Positions 10,116-21,276 of a stretch of 64,000 bases of DNA are shown piece after piece (within the stretch, counting starts at the first letter, position 1; each line of letters opens with the position of its first letter). The stretch lies in contig OY856412.1 in the NCBI GenBank assembly GCA_963693085.1, positions 963,880,281 through 963,944,280 of the forward strand. The letters run 5' to 3'. Made by a program: the position numbers and the translations under genes. The notes beneath the pieces are model-generated. The model had not been told where the DNA came from and did not search any database. It worked only from the letters and a program-made list of their open reading frames with translations. This DNA comes from Alisma plantago-aquatica. Its lineage: Eukaryota > Streptophyta > Magnoliopsida > Alismatales > Alismataceae.

Positions 10116-11763
10116 TAGGAGGGGTTTGGGTCAGGGTTCCCAGTCTGTACGGGAGTGGAAAGGACCGGAAGATCATAAGTTTTCGCAACCTGCAAAACTC
10201 GAAACAGTCATTTTTTACACGAAATGGTCATCTCGTGTGTGAGACGGTCATCTCACATAGTTTCTTATTCTGAATCAAATTGACAATTCAAATACAATTA
10301 TTGCACAACATGACGTCAACACTAATCCTTGATGTAATTGAATTTTCCCACGAACCGATGGTCTCACTACCATGAGATGTTCATCTCACTTTTGTGATAC
10401 GTTCATTTTGTGCCCCAGTTCTGGTAGAACTCAACCAATTCAGTTTTTGATCAACCTGACAGTCCAAACGGTTGTCTCAACACTTAAGCCGATCGTTTGA
10501 CACTCCAAATGGCTGTCTCATCCTGTGAGTCAATCGGTTAGGAGTGTAGTCAGCTGATCTATTATATGAATTGAGTACCTAAACACTTTAGTAGTCAATC
10601 CAATCATCATTCATGATTAAACTCCTCTTCTAAAAGAATTTCTATGTGTGTGGCCCTATAGGTCCCATATTACGTTGGCAGTGAATGTCCATAACAAGTA
10701 ATGAGTGGTGCCTAGTCACACATCATTGCTACCCAAGTAAATGCAAAATTTGAAAAAAACTTCAACTTACAATCTATGTATGGTGTTATAGTGTTTATAT
10801 AGTTCCTTTGTCACTATACCTAGATTGAACTCGAGGCATAGAAAAGTCATCCTCTTCAACATTCAATCTTTTTTATTGAACTAGAGCAGACTTTCGGACA
10901 TATAAGTGAGCTCAATATCACATATTGACTCACATGAGCATGGCCATTCATTTCTCAATCTCGATAATCAAGAGGTCTAGGATATCTACTCCTATAGGAG
11001 GGACAAATCCTATCTCTATCACTCACAGTCAGTCCCCATGTGTCACTCTCACCCAATCATCACCTTTATGACAACCCATGTTTCAGTATTGCGTTTGATG
11101 ATGTCAAAATGTACCGAACAACATGTGATGAGTGTAGTGATTTCAGGTCTAAGAACCACAAATACCATCACTTATAAGATGTGATTCTGACTTACCCAAT
11201 TAAGGTTTCCATGTATCACTCTTATGGTGGGTTTGTGTGATACACTATTCTCTAACATGTATCTGTGTGCTTGGTTTGATATCATCATATCATGAGTAAT
11301 GAAATTTTGTCATCAACCAACTCACACTGTGATCTTATGTATTATTGATGTCTATTTATCTTCTACAATAACAACTGATTAGGGACATAATGAGAATGTA
11401 TATATGTAGCATCCCAGGACAAAGCGCGCATTTAAAGCTATTGGTGGTCAGTGGGGCCATTCGTCTTTCCTGAAACTCTACTAGAGCCTAGGGTTGTGGT
11501 CATGGGTGTTACAAATGGTATTAGAGTCATAACCCCTCCACTAGGTGAGCCCACATGGACATGTGGCATGCCAATCTTGAGCCATGCGGTCTAGGCATGT
11601 TGGAAAGGGATATCCATGGTGATGTAGCCACCCTTGCGATGGTACTTCATGATTGTGAGTTGGGTGTCCATGAGTCATTCTGGGTATGCACTAAAATGGG
11701 GAAATATTATGAGGCCATATGGATGAGCCTTGACGAGGACGTCAAGATTCTAAGTAGGGGGAT

Positions 11764-12050
11764 TGAACATCCCAGGATTTGAGGCCTCAGATAAAATGAT
11801 CTTAAAAAGAATGATTGAACTACCCATATCACCAAGGTGTACCTTATTTTTCGGGATCTCATCACTAAAGAACTCTATATTTAAGTGTGCTCAGCTTGGA
11901 GTAGTACTAAGATGGGTGAACAGTTGGAAAATTGACCCCAGCTTGCGCGTGAATGAGGACAAAGTGCACAGTTAAGACTAGAAGTCTGTGGGGCCAGTTG
12001 TCATTCCCAAAACTCTACTAGAGCCTAAGGAAGTGGGCCCAGTCTTTATA
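11764..12050 (+). repeat. Right LTR of the Cassandra TRIM
   Basis: At 287 bp it is within the usual Cassandra LTR range. Its last 110 bases (from CAAAGTGCACAG, about 11960) match the left LTR from CAAAGCGCGCAT (11420); the first 15 bases match as well. The part between is the 5S-bearing segment absent from the left LTR. Confidence 0.85.
11815..11940 (+). other. 5S rRNA-derived segment inside the TRIM LTR
   Basis: The stretch GGGATCTCATCA (11853-11864), TTTAAGTGTGCTCAGCTTGG (11880-11899) and AGTAGTACTAAGATGGGTGA (11900-11919) aligns in order with plant 5S rRNA (GGATCCCATCA, GTTAAGCGTGCTTGGGC, AGTAGTACTAGGATGGGTGA). The last block is the box C internal control region and is nearly perfect. Upstream parts are more decayed. 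This is not a functional 5S gene. Confidence 0.85.
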
Positions 12051-12274
12051 ATATACTCTTAACATTTGTATGATCTCATTCTTTCAAGTCACCTACTTGA
12101 AGAGAAATGTCATTGAGTAATATCATTCTCTAGACATTTATTATCTTATTTCATTACTCATAATTTAATAAAATAGAATAAATTGGAAGCTTGTCTTTAT
12201 TACTAATCAAATCATTTACATGTAATGCCATTACAATCATCACATGATTGCCTCTCTAGGCACATACACCAACA

Positions 12275-12298
12275 GACTCCTGCCAGCACTTAGAGACA
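12275..12298 (-). promoter_or_regulatory. Presumed polypurine tract region of the copia element
   Basis: On the minus strand GCTGGCAGGAGTC directly precedes the LTR start TGTTGG. The tract is short and imperfect but in the right place. Confidence 0.45.
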
Positions 12299-12805
12299 AT
12301 CACCCATGAATCTTATCCCAAGTGACCTAACATGACCATCATGTTTTTTATGCAAAAGTGCTTTAGTCAAGGGGTCAATAATATTGCTCTCAGTTGGTAC
12401 TCTACAAATCTTTACATCTCCTCACTATATGATCTCTCGTATGAGATGAAATCTCCTTTGTATATGTTTGAAACATTGATGTGATCTGGGTTACTTATCT
12501 TGTGCAATAGCTCCATTGTTGTCACAATATAGCTTGATTGCATCGTTTATGCTCGAAATGACTCCAAGTTCATAAATGAACTTCTTGATCCATATAGCCT
12601 CCTTTGCTGCATTTGATGCAGCAATATACTCGGCCTCTGTTGTAGAATCGACAACTATTTCTTGCTTGGAACTCTTCCAACTTACAACTTCATTGTTTAG
12701 GAAAAATATAAATACTAATTGCGGTTTATAATCATCTTTGTCAGTCTGGAAGCTTGCATCGGTGTAACCTCTATAGACTAAGAGCTGATCATTAGTCATT
12801 CTCAA
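12299..12805 (-). pseudogene. Copia RNase H domain (broken)
   Basis: This domain degrades the RNA strand of the RNA-DNA hybrid during reverse transcription. The minus frame from 12805 contains GYTDASFQTDKDD (first Asp), EVVSWKSSKQEIVVDSTTEA (Glu), AEYIAASNAAKEAIWIKKF and LYCDNNGAIAQ (last Asp), so the D-E-D residues are present. The frame then meets a stop at about 12491. Decayed text related to the domain end (NIIDPLTKALL) is readable in another frame to about 12299, next to the LTR. Confidence 0.9.
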
Positions 12806-12832
12806 GTACTTCAGGATGTTCTTGAGGACTGT

Positions 12833-13869
12833 CTAGTGAGCATCACCTAGATCTGATCGATATCTGCTCATTATGCTCAAAGCATACGAGATATTGATAT
12901 GGGTGCAAAACATTGTATACGTGATATATCCAATTTTTGACACATATGGTAACATACTCATGCTCTCCCTTTCATCACAAGAATGGGGACTAGAGATGGT
13001 AACTCCATGTAGCATGGGTAGGTTTCCTCTCTTTGAGTTCTCCGTGCTGAACCTCCTCAACACTTTCTCAATGTATGTGCTCTACTTGGTCCAAGGAGCC
13101 TTCTTGATCTATCTATATAAATATTAATCCCCAAGATGTAGGATGCTTCTTCCAAGTCTGTCATAGAGAATGTAATTACAAGCCATGTCTTTACCTTTTG
13201 TAAAGTAGGGATGTCATTCCCCATCAATAGTTTGTCATCTACATACAATATGAGGAATACAACCATGCTCCCACTAACCTTCTTGTAAACATAGGGTTTG
13301 TCTTCATTTTGAACAAATCCAAACTCTTTGATGTCTCATCAAAATGAAGATTCCGGCTCTGAGATGCTTAATTCAATCCATAGATTGGTCTTTGTAGCTT
13401 ACATACTTTATTTGCATCCTTTGGATTTATAAAACCCTCAAGTTGTGTCATGTACACATCCTCAAGAAGATTCCAGTTAAGGAATGTAATTTTAACATCT
13501 ATATTCCAAATCTCACAGTCATGATAAGATGCAATAGCAAGCATGATCCCGACGGACTTAACATGGCCACTGGAGAAAAGGTTTTGTCATAGTCAACACC
13601 TTGACCTTGTCTGAAACCCTTTGCAACTAATCTACCCTTATAGGTTTGTACTTTACCATTCATGTATGTATTTTCTTGAAGACTCACTTGCACCCTATGG
13701 GTTTTACCCCTTTAGGTGGTTTCACCAAGTTCCATACCTTGTTGGCATACATGGACTCCATCCCAGATCTCATGGCCTCAAGCCATTTCTCAGACTCTGG
13801 CCCCTCAACAACTTCTAGATAGATTGTTGGCTCATCATCTATGACCAACTCACCACCTTCCTGAGTCAC
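12833..13869 (-). pseudogene. Copia reverse transcriptase domain (broken)
   Basis: Blocks in order on the minus strand: SEKWLEAMRSGMESMYANKVW and KGVKPIGCK (from 13869), GKVQTYKGRLVAKGFRQGQG with TFSPVAML (from 13693), ILYVDDKLLMGND (from 13266) with the YVDD catalytic pair intact, then LGINIYIDRSRRLLG and RRFSTENSKRGNLPM. At least three frame changes or stops separate them, and the stretch between TFSPVAML and YVDD is heavily decayed. Only the polyprotein order and these motifs support the call, but they are unambiguous. Confidence 0.9.
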
Positions 13870-13922
13870 AAGATATCCAGATCTCTCAGGTTCAAGGTGT
13901 GGGTACTAGATCTACGAGGTTC

Positions 13923-14940
13923 TTATATTACTTGAGGAATTGGAGATTCCACAACACTTTGTGATTCTCTTTGTTCCTCTTGTACATCTATTGGTTCATT
14001 ATTTTGTTGTTGGTCTCGAACCTCTTTGAGTTCCACTTTGCTCCCACTGATTCCTTTGGAAATAAATTCCTTCTCTAGGAATACAACCTCTTTGGAAACA
14101 AAAACTTTGTTATCAGATTCTGAATAAAAGTAATATCTTTCAATCTCCTTAGGATATCCAACAAAATAACTTTTATCAGACTTAGGGCCAAGCTTCTTAG
14201 AAAACATTTTTCTAACATAATCTTCACATCCCAAATCTTCATAAAAGACACATTGGGACGCTTCCCATACCATATCTCATATGGTGTCTTTTGAACTGAT
14301 TTAAAAGGTACCTCGATTTAGTGTATACGCGAAAGTTTTAAGAGAATACCCCCAGAAGGTAGTCCAAAGTTCATCCAAACTCATCATAGATCCCACCATA
14401 TCCAGCAATGTGTGATTCTTCCTTTCTGATACACCATTATGTTGTGGCGTTCCGGGTGGAGTCCATTGTGATACAATATCACAAGTTTGCAGAAGGTTCT
14501 AAAACTCTTAGTTCAAGTATTCTCAACCTTGATCAGAACAAAGTGACTTAATATTTTTACCAAGCTGGTTCTGTACCTCATTCATAAACTCTCTAAACTT
14601 TTCAAGAGTTTCTGCCTTATGTTTCATTAAGTAAACATAGCCATACCTACTAAAGTCATTAATGAAGGTAATGAAGTACTGATATCCACCTCTATTAGTT
14701 GTTCTAAAAGGGCCACATACATCAGTATATATGAGTCCTAGTAGATCACTAGACCTTTCATTGTTACCAGTGAAAGGTGTCTTGGTCATCTTGCCTAACA
14801 AATAAGATTCACATTTCTCCATTGATGCAAAATCAAAAGAGTCCAGATAACCATCTTTATGGAGTCTAGATATGTGATTCTCATTTATGTGCCCTAGATG
14901 ACAATGCCAAAGGTATGTTTTGTTTGAGTTTTTGAGTTTT
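13923..14940 (-). pseudogene. Copia integrase domain (broken)
   Basis: The zinc finger is visible as WHCHLGHINENH...C-x2-(Y)LLGK near 14935-14790. The catalytic core follows with TDVCGP (first Asp), ITFINDFSRYGYVYLMKHK and SLCSDQG (second Asp) in 14822-14523, then PPGTPQ-NGVSER in another frame, and finally KLGPKSDKSYFVGYPKE and VFLEKEFISK (14273-13923). Frameshifts near 14935, 14520 and 14290 and several stops make it non-functional. This is the canonical copia GKGY-less integrase end leading to RT. Confidence 0.9.
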
Positions 14941-15330
14941 TATCTTTTGGTATTTACATAATATATGCTTGTCTCTAGATCTATCAAATATAGACCACAA
15001 GACATTGGGGCACTGCCATAAAAGATCTCATCTTTACTAAAAGAACATCTTCCATTCTTTATAAGAAATTCAAATCCGATCTTGTCCAAAAAAGATATAG
15101 ATATGATGTTCCTATTAATGGAAGGTGCATAATAGCAATGCTCTATTTCTATTACAAGCCCACTTGGTAGAGATAACCCATAGGTTGCAACTGCACTGGA
15201 AGTAACTCTTTCTCCAATAGCGACGCACAGTTCAGCCTCACCTTTCTCTAAAGGTATGCTTCTTTTCAGATCCTTTACATTTGAGAAAATGTGTGATCCA
15301 CATCCGATATCCAATACCCATTATGAGGAA
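14940..15330 (-). pseudogene. Copia aspartic protease domain (broken)
   Basis: The active-site block reads W-V-L-D-I-G-C-G-S-H-I near 15320-15290; copia proteases have D-T/S-G, so Thr is replaced by Ile. A TAA stop directly precedes the Trp. Downstream YGLSLPSGLVIEI, HCYYAPSINRNIISI and KNGRCSFSKDEIFYGSAP match the family through to the NTKR block at the end of the frame (14940). Confidence 0.88.
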
Positions 15331-15651
15331 GTAGTAAAGTTTACCTCAATAACGTATCTACCACAAGTAGAGATCTCAATCCCTTGCTTCATCATCCTAG
15401 GTTCCCTTGTCCTTCTCCTTATTTTGAGTGCATAAGATTTAGACTTTAGCTTAGCCTCATAATGCTTCTTGGCCTTGATCTTACCCTTGGACCCAACTCC
15501 ATTGATCACCATCATGTATTTATCCATCTTCATTTGTTCTTTGACACTTATCAAGATGTCAAGCTACTCTGACAACGGTCTATCCATGTTATTTAAGTGA
15601 TAACAATCCATAAACCGGCTATATGATTTAGGCAACGATTGCCAAATCATA
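15321..15651 (-). pseudogene. Copia gag, C-terminal part (broken)
   Basis: Reading on the minus strand from the left copy of the 16-bp duplication, MIWQSLPKSYSRF resembles the gag block LxQSLPxSFxQF. A basic stretch follows (GSKGKIKAKKHYEAKLKS), then CGRYVIEVNF just before the protease. A CCHC zinc knuckle is not readable. The gene is split from its N-terminal part (17431-17776) by the retroposon. Confidence 0.75.
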
Positions 15652-17430
15652 TCCATGGATAACTCTTTTTTTTCGGCAAACAAACTCGTGTTACTATTAT
15701 GAAATACCAACACTTTAGGTACAAATAAACTCACCCCCTAATCCTATAAGAGGATTACCAAAAAAACACCAAAGGACAACTAACGGTCTTGCGCAGAAGA
15801 CCCAAACAGAAAGACAAGGACTCAGACCTAGACCAACACACCAGAAAGCAAACATACAAGCCCATGCAGAAAAACTCACACCCTATTCTGATGAAGAGCT
15901 GCACATACAATAAAGCCCACTCACAAAGAGAACAGATACATCAATGTAGGATGAAGAAAATCTACCAGGGCCTGTACCCAGACTTATTGAAGGGGTACCA
16001 AGTAGAGAACCATCTATCTTCAACCGCATACACAACAAAATGTTGGCAGCATCATCCTGTAAACCTGTCAGACACACAAAGTGCTTTGAACTCTATATCA
16101 GCTGCATCGAACGCCAGGGTGCAATCAACCTGACCCATCCTTCACACAACAATACCCTCACCCACAAAAATAGTGGAAAAATGAACCAGGAAGCAGCACC
16201 CAGCCCTCGGACAGCAGAAACAGAACCTCAACATCAGTTTCCTATCAGACCGGAAACAAGAAATAAAAGGAAGGAGAGGGTGTCAACCATTCTTCCTCTT
16301 CTTTGAGGATTTTTTCCCCTGCTAGGCCTATAAGCTGCTTCTATCTAGGCAAGCATTGACCCTGAAATTCATCAAGAGATCCAGTTCAAGATCAGCAGAC
16401 AATCCAACGAACACCATGAAAGGTGTTCCAACACGCTACAGCAGGAGGACCAGAGAGGAGAAGAAACAACCCCCCTTCGACCCAGACTGCATAGCGCCTT
16501 GTGGCTATAGGCCAGGACCAGAAGTGACTGCCCTCATGTAGAGGAGCAGAGCATAGCCGGCAACTTGTGCCTTGCCCCTAGGGACAAACCATCGAACACC
16601 TTGAGGTCGGCCTGCGAGCAGGTCACTCAAACACCTTGAAGGTGCTCTTGTACGCATCAACAGAGGGGACCAAAGGGGAGCAGAAGGAGCGTTCTTCCTT
16701 CCCTTGAACACCCGCCACCATAAGCGCATGATATCAACTGGGGAGGCGTTGCCGCCAGTCCTAGCAGGAATATGGGGACGTCATTGGGCGAACCAAAGAG
16801 AAGTCCCCAACCACCTAGAGCGAACCCCATCACCTCCAATCCACATGAAGCCCTGGCCTGATGGCAAGCCCCCCAAACACAACGTGGATGTCGAAACGGC
16901 CAACACAGCAACCGCGAGGGCCGCACCAGACGGGGAAGAGAGGCACCACCATCCATCGCCAATCAGTGTACCTGGAATCACATCGGGGGTCAAGGGGTCA
17001 CCATCGGCCTGGATAGCCAGGCTCACCTCAGTCGCCGGAGAAGACGACGCCTAAGAAGAATGAGTGAGCCCGCCAGTTCTTCACTTGCAAATTAGAGCAA
17101 CATGTGTTGTTGCAGACCAAGGTGAGGACGATTTCTCTCCAACCATCTCACTTGAACGGTAAGGAGTCGACCAGGTCGATAGCCGTAACCCCGTGGAACC
17201 AGATCTCGACGAACGCGGCACATCACGCCTCCCTCCACTCCAGGATGGCTGAGGGGACCTCTGCGATCTGATGAGAAACCAGAGAAGCCCCGTGAACCCA
17301 GCTCTCGTATCTCCATCAAAGCCCTCATTCTTCAAGCCACATTTCTTGACAGAAGGGCCAAGGGGAGGGCATGCCCGAAGGACGACACCCCTCCCCCCAG
17401 CGGGGGTAACCCTCTCCATGGATAACTCTT
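15652..17430. repeat. 16-bp target-site duplication around the retroposon
   Basis: TCCATGGATAACTCTT occurs at 15652-15667 and again at 17415-17430. Removing one copy and the sequence between them rejoins gag. Confidence 0.92.
15668..17414 (-). mobile_element. 1.75-kb non-LTR retroposon inserted in gag, no RT recognised
   Basis: It is flanked by a perfect 16-bp duplication. It starts on the plus strand with a T-run (15666-15673, an A-tail on the minus strand) directly after TTTGTTTGCCG (minus), an ending like that of plant LINEs. The 5' half (about 16500-17414) is markedly GC-rich, unlike the AT-rich copia host. Minus frames 16657-16962, 17081-17479 and others overlap each other and show no family I recognise. 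It could be a LINE deleted internally, a non-autonomous derivative, or a retrocopied host RNA. Confidence 0.8.
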
Positions 17431-17776
17431 GACCTAAAGGAAATCTTAGTCTCTCTAGATGCTCCATATGCCCAATCATATTGAGTACATGAGGCTCTAC
17501 TGGGTCTCCCTATGTCAGTTTGCACTCAAATGACGTCTTAGAGACATTATACCTTGCATGCTTATCATGTTGTTTACACAACTCATTGTTCATAAAGCCC
17601 ACCATAAGGTTCTTGATGTCCACAACATCATTGGCATGCTTCAAAGAAGCATCCATATCAGTCTTAGGTGAATATGGAGTGGATATTGCCACTGGTGTTT
17701 CAGGATCATGCAAAATACTTCTCAAGGTCCTGAACCAGTTATAGAAATAAATCTCATTTAGTTTGTTCGATCGCAA
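17431..17776 (-). pseudogene. Copia gag, N-terminal part (broken)
   Basis: The minus frame from 17776 starts MRSNKLNEIYFYNWFRTLRSI, matching the start of copia gag (M-x-S-x-KLxGxNY-x-WxRxLRIVL). It continues with NDVVDIKNLMVGFMNNELCKQH, the block that precedes the nucleocapsid core. The frame ends at 17513 and further gag-like text is frameshifted up to the duplication at 17430. Confidence 0.82.
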
Positions 17777-19017
17777 TGATTGAGTATTTTCTAATTGATT
17801 CTATAAGAAAAAATTTGCATTTATCAAAAACCATTTTGATTTTATTTGAAAATTCAATATTAATTAGGTCTTTAATTAACTATCGCTCCCATTATTTTAT
17901 TCAAATTGATAGCCCTCAATATCAATTCGGAAGATTGCAGTGTACAATGTTCTAGTGGGTCAAGATCCAAAACAATTTAGTCGATACCCAACCAACGGTG
18001 GCACTCATGACCAATTATTAAGGTATGCTACAATTGCCAATTGCATCTTATGCAACTCTTAGATATATGATATGTGCAACTCCTTACCATACTCATCTAT
18101 ATGCTTCTAGGCTTAGATTCTATAAGAATCACCAGTGAAGCCTGACCCAATAGCCAACATGATAATAATGCACCACGCTTGACATGATCACAATATTATC
18201 ATCACACTTCCACAAGATAAACGGCGCACCACCCTTGGGGTGCCCACGCTTGGTTGATCAAGATTTTCATGTGCGCTACTAATGAAAAGCATCTTAGACT
18301 TAATATTTTATTGAGAGAGCTTGTCTAATACATATACATCAACCAATCACCACATATATATAGTATGTATCTTATACATGCTATAACCAACAACGAAAAC
18401 ATGCAATAAATAAAAAGTGATGGTTATGTCCATTCTAATGTAATTCTTTAGAGCCAAAAGGAATTACCACAACCTAGGGTCCACATCACATGTTGAAGCC
18501 TATTGTTGAGGAAGAGTTATGCTTGCCAATCTGGGTAGATCGGTTCAACCCTTGAACAGGTAGTCTCGCCTACTGGCTAGTCGGTTAGTCTTCAAACTAG
18601 TCTTCTGGCTATTGGTTCCACCATCTTCTAGATCCTCTAGTCAATCAGTTGGGTCTTCTAGCCGATCGGGTCGGCTCGTCCTCCTTGGTCCTTCATGGTC
18701 CTCCAACCAGTTGCTCACCTTCAAGACAGTCGATTGTCCTGGTGCGGAGCATCTTCTTCTTTGTCATAATAAGAAAGTAAACTATCATACTTTACATGAT
18801 TATAGAGAAACTTTGAGTTACATTTGAGGGGAGCAAAGGTGAAGATAATAATACTTTTACATTGAGAAGATAAGGGGAAGGCTTGGTATGCAGATCGAGA
18901 TATAAACACACAGCCACCATGCACAGATAAAAGGTAGGTGGCCATAACCACACTACACATACACCATCAAAACTCATTTTTAGGATGACATGTGTAATTT
19001 GCATATATATATCCCAT

Positions 19018-19069
<52 letters not shown>

Positions 19070-19194
19070 CGTTTGAGTTCCTATGTGGTGATTAGTTGGA
19101 CGTGCATATCAACCAGTTTAAATATTCACATCGTATGCAATAAATAAACATGATAAAACTAAAGTATGATCATATCGATTATCCTAAGTACCAC
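17777..19194 (-). other. Copia 5' leader between LTR and gag
   Basis: This 1.4-kb untranslated leader contains no coding frame. It carries a cluster of CTAGTCGGTTAGTC-like words at 18540-18730 and a dinucleotide repeat at 19021-19069. At its right edge, just inside the LTR, the minus strand reads TGGTACTTAGGAT (about 19182-19194), a decayed initiator-Met-type primer-binding site (TGGTATCAGAGC). Confidence 0.6.
19021..19069. repeat. (CA)n(TA)n microsatellite
   Basis: About 16 CA units are followed by about 8 TA units with no interruption. Confidence 0.97.
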
Positions 19195-21276
19195 TGTAGG
19201 CAAATACAAGATCAGATAGGTAGCGGAAACAAAATTTTACTAACATATTTGCCATTAACCAGCAGATCACATCAATAACTATGTAATGAAAAGGATGGTT
19301 TAACAAAGATATACCTGGTCTTGGAGTAAGTCTAGCGACAATCCTCACCGATGTGGTTGTGCACTCTTAGACGGTGTTTGTGCAGCTCCTGGTCCTCACC
19401 ACAGATGAGAGACTCAGACGATGTCTGTAGTAGCTCCTCCATGAATTGCAGGATGATGGTGTCCTCCTAACGACGGGAAAAGGCCACCTCACCTCTAGAG
19501 AAGTCCACATGGACAACTAAAACTCTTGTCGTTCAACTAGAACATATAGGAAGGAGTTTTCCCTATCGTTGGTGTACTAGTCACCAACCTGCTCTCCCAC
19601 AATAATGATCCTTAGTTGTTCTCTCCCTTGCTATCCCTTCCTAGTGGGGTAGGACTTACTTGGACTCTCTTAGTTACCACAACATGAGAGGACAACAATT
19701 GTCAGAGCAACTGATTCTCAATTGTCTGTGTTGTGCTCTGGGAAACCCCCAATACCCCTCTATTTATAGGAGGAGTTTGGGTCAGGGTTCCTAGTCTGTG
19801 CGGGAGTGGAAAGGATAAGAAGATCATGAATTTTAGCAACCTGTGAAAATCAAAATGATCTTTTTGTACATGAAATGGTCGTCTCGTGTAGTTTCCTATT
19901 CTGAATCAAATTGGCAATTAAATTAAATTAATACATAACATGACATCAACACTATTCAAATTTCCCCATGAATCGATCATCTTGTTCTCACAATCTGATT
20001 GTCTCACGGCCATGAGACGGTCATCTTGCTTATGTGAGATGGTCATTTCGTTCCTCAAGTCTGGAAGAACTCAATCAATTCAATTTTTTTTCTCAACTTG
20101 ACACTCCAAACGGTCATCTCAACACTTGAGCCAATGGTTTGGCACTCCAAACGGCCGTCTCAACCTGTGAGTCGATCGGTTGACAGTGCAGTCAACTGAT
20201 TTGCTGCATTAATTGAGTACCTAAACACTTTATTAACCAATCTAATCATTGTTCATGATAAAAACTCCTCTTCTAGATGAGTTCCAATGTTTGTGACCCT
20301 ATAGGTCCTATATTACGCTGGCAATGAATGTCCACAATAACTTATGACATCACAAGCAATGAGTGATGTCTAGTCACACATCATTGCTACCCAAGTAAAT
20401 GAAAGGTTGGAGAAAAACTTCAACCTAAAATATGTGTATGGTGTTACAATGTTTGCATTGTTCTTTTGTCACTGATATTCAGATTGAACTCCAGGCATGG
20501 AAAAGTCATCCTCTTCAACATTCAATCTTGTTTCTTGAACCAGAGCAGATTGTCTAAGATATATGTAAGATCAATATCACATATTGACTCACATGAGCAT
20601 ATCCATGCATTTCTCAGTCTCACTAATTAAGAGGCCTAAGATATCATACTCCTATAGGAGGGAGAAATCCCATCTCTATCACTCACAGTCAGTCCCCATG
20701 TGTCACAGTCACCCAACATCACCTTTATGACAACTCATGTTTTAGGATTGTGTTTGATGATGTCAAAGTGTACAGAACGACATGTGATCAGTGTAGTAGT
20801 GATTTCAAGTCTAAGAACCACAAACACCACCATCGCTTATAAGATGTGATTTTGACTTACCCAATTAAGGTATATATGGTGGGTTTGTCTGATAAACTGT
20901 TCTCTAACATGTATTTGTATGCTTGGTTTGATATCCCCTTATCATGACTAATGACATTTTGTCATCAACCAACACACACTCTGATCTTATGTATTATTGT
21001 TGTCTATTTACCTTCCATAATAACAACCGATTAGGGACATAATGAGAATGTATATAATCTTAATATCAATATGATCTCATTCTTCCAAATCATGTACTTG
21101 AAGACATATGTCATTGAGTAATATCATTCTCTAGACATTTATTATGTTATTTCATTATCTCATAACTGAATAAAACATAATAAATTGGAAGCTTGCCTTT
21201 ACTATTAATCAAATCATTTATAAGTTATGCCATTACAATCATCACATGATTGGCTCTCTGGGCACATACACTAACA
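19195..21276 (-). repeat. Copia LTR, upstream (5') copy
   Basis: At 2082 bp it begins TGTAGGCAAATAC and ends ACACTAACA on the plus strand. It aligns over its full length with 9542-12274 apart from the TRIM. By eye the two LTRs differ at well over one base in ten, so the insertion is old. Confidence 0.93.
19761..19768 (-). promoter_or_regulatory. Presumed TATA box of the copia LTR (upstream copy)
   Basis: The minus strand reads TATAAATAGAGGGG, as in the other LTR. In this copy it would drive the element transcript toward lower coordinates. Confidence 0.62.

Larger units (their letters stand above)
11405..12050 (+). mobile_element. Cassandra-type TRIM retrotransposon
   Basis: This 646-bp non-coding element lies precisely between ATATA duplications. 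In order: left LTR 11405-11513 (TGTAGCATCCCAGGA...GTTACA), a primer-binding site TGGTATTAGAG at 11516-11526 (initiator Met tRNA type), a 230-bp internal region, a purine tract AGTAGGGGGA near 11752, and the right LTR 11764-12050 (TGAACATCCCAGGA...TTTATA). The right LTR holds a 5S rRNA-derived segment, the hallmark of Cassandra. The left LTR keeps only the two flanks of that region, having lost about 180 bp including the 5S part. The right terminus has decayed from CA to TA. It cannot encode proteins and would have moved with enzymes supplied in trans. Confidence 0.9.
11400..12055. repeat. 5-bp target duplication around the Cassandra TRIM
   Basis: ATATA occurs at 11400-11404 and 12051-12055. 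The other copia LTR shows the empty site: ...GAATGTATATA then ATCTTAATATCAATATGATCTC near 21045-21080. Confidence 0.88.
9542..12274 (-). repeat. Copia LTR, downstream (3') copy, interrupted by a TRIM
   Basis: On the plus strand it starts TGTAGGGAAATAC and ends ACACCAACA; on the minus strand it begins TGTTGGTGTATGTGCC. Length is 2733 bp, or 2082 after removing the 646-bp TRIM and its 5-bp duplication, the same as the other LTR. It carries a presumed TATA box (10108-10115, minus) and upstream of it a cluster of GACGGTCATCTC-like words (about 10200-10530). Confidence 0.92.
9542..21276 (-). mobile_element. Ty1/copia LTR retrotransposon, degenerate, with nested insertions
   Basis: LTRs at 9542-12274 and 19195-21276 have the same orientation, TG...CA ends and a 5-bp target duplication with one mismatch. 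Between them the minus strand encodes, in element order, gag, protease, integrase, reverse transcriptase and RNase H, the copia order. Stops and frameshifts occur in every domain. Two later insertions sit inside: a Cassandra TRIM in the downstream LTR (11405-12050) and a 1.75-kb retroposon in gag (15668-17414). The long LTRs (2082 bp without the TRIM) and the sequence type resemble the Angela/Tork side of copia, but lineage is not certain. The element lies inside direct repeat copy A, so it is younger than that repeat. Confidence 0.92.

Noticed and set aside
11815..11940. Genuine 5S rRNA gene
   Set aside because: The 5' half is strongly diverged, no tandem 5S units are present, and it lies inside a TRIM LTR with exact duplications.
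16505..17479. GC-rich minus-strand frames as host genes
   Set aside because: They overlap one another in different frames, have no recognisable domain, and lie inside a retroposon bounded by a 16-bp duplication.
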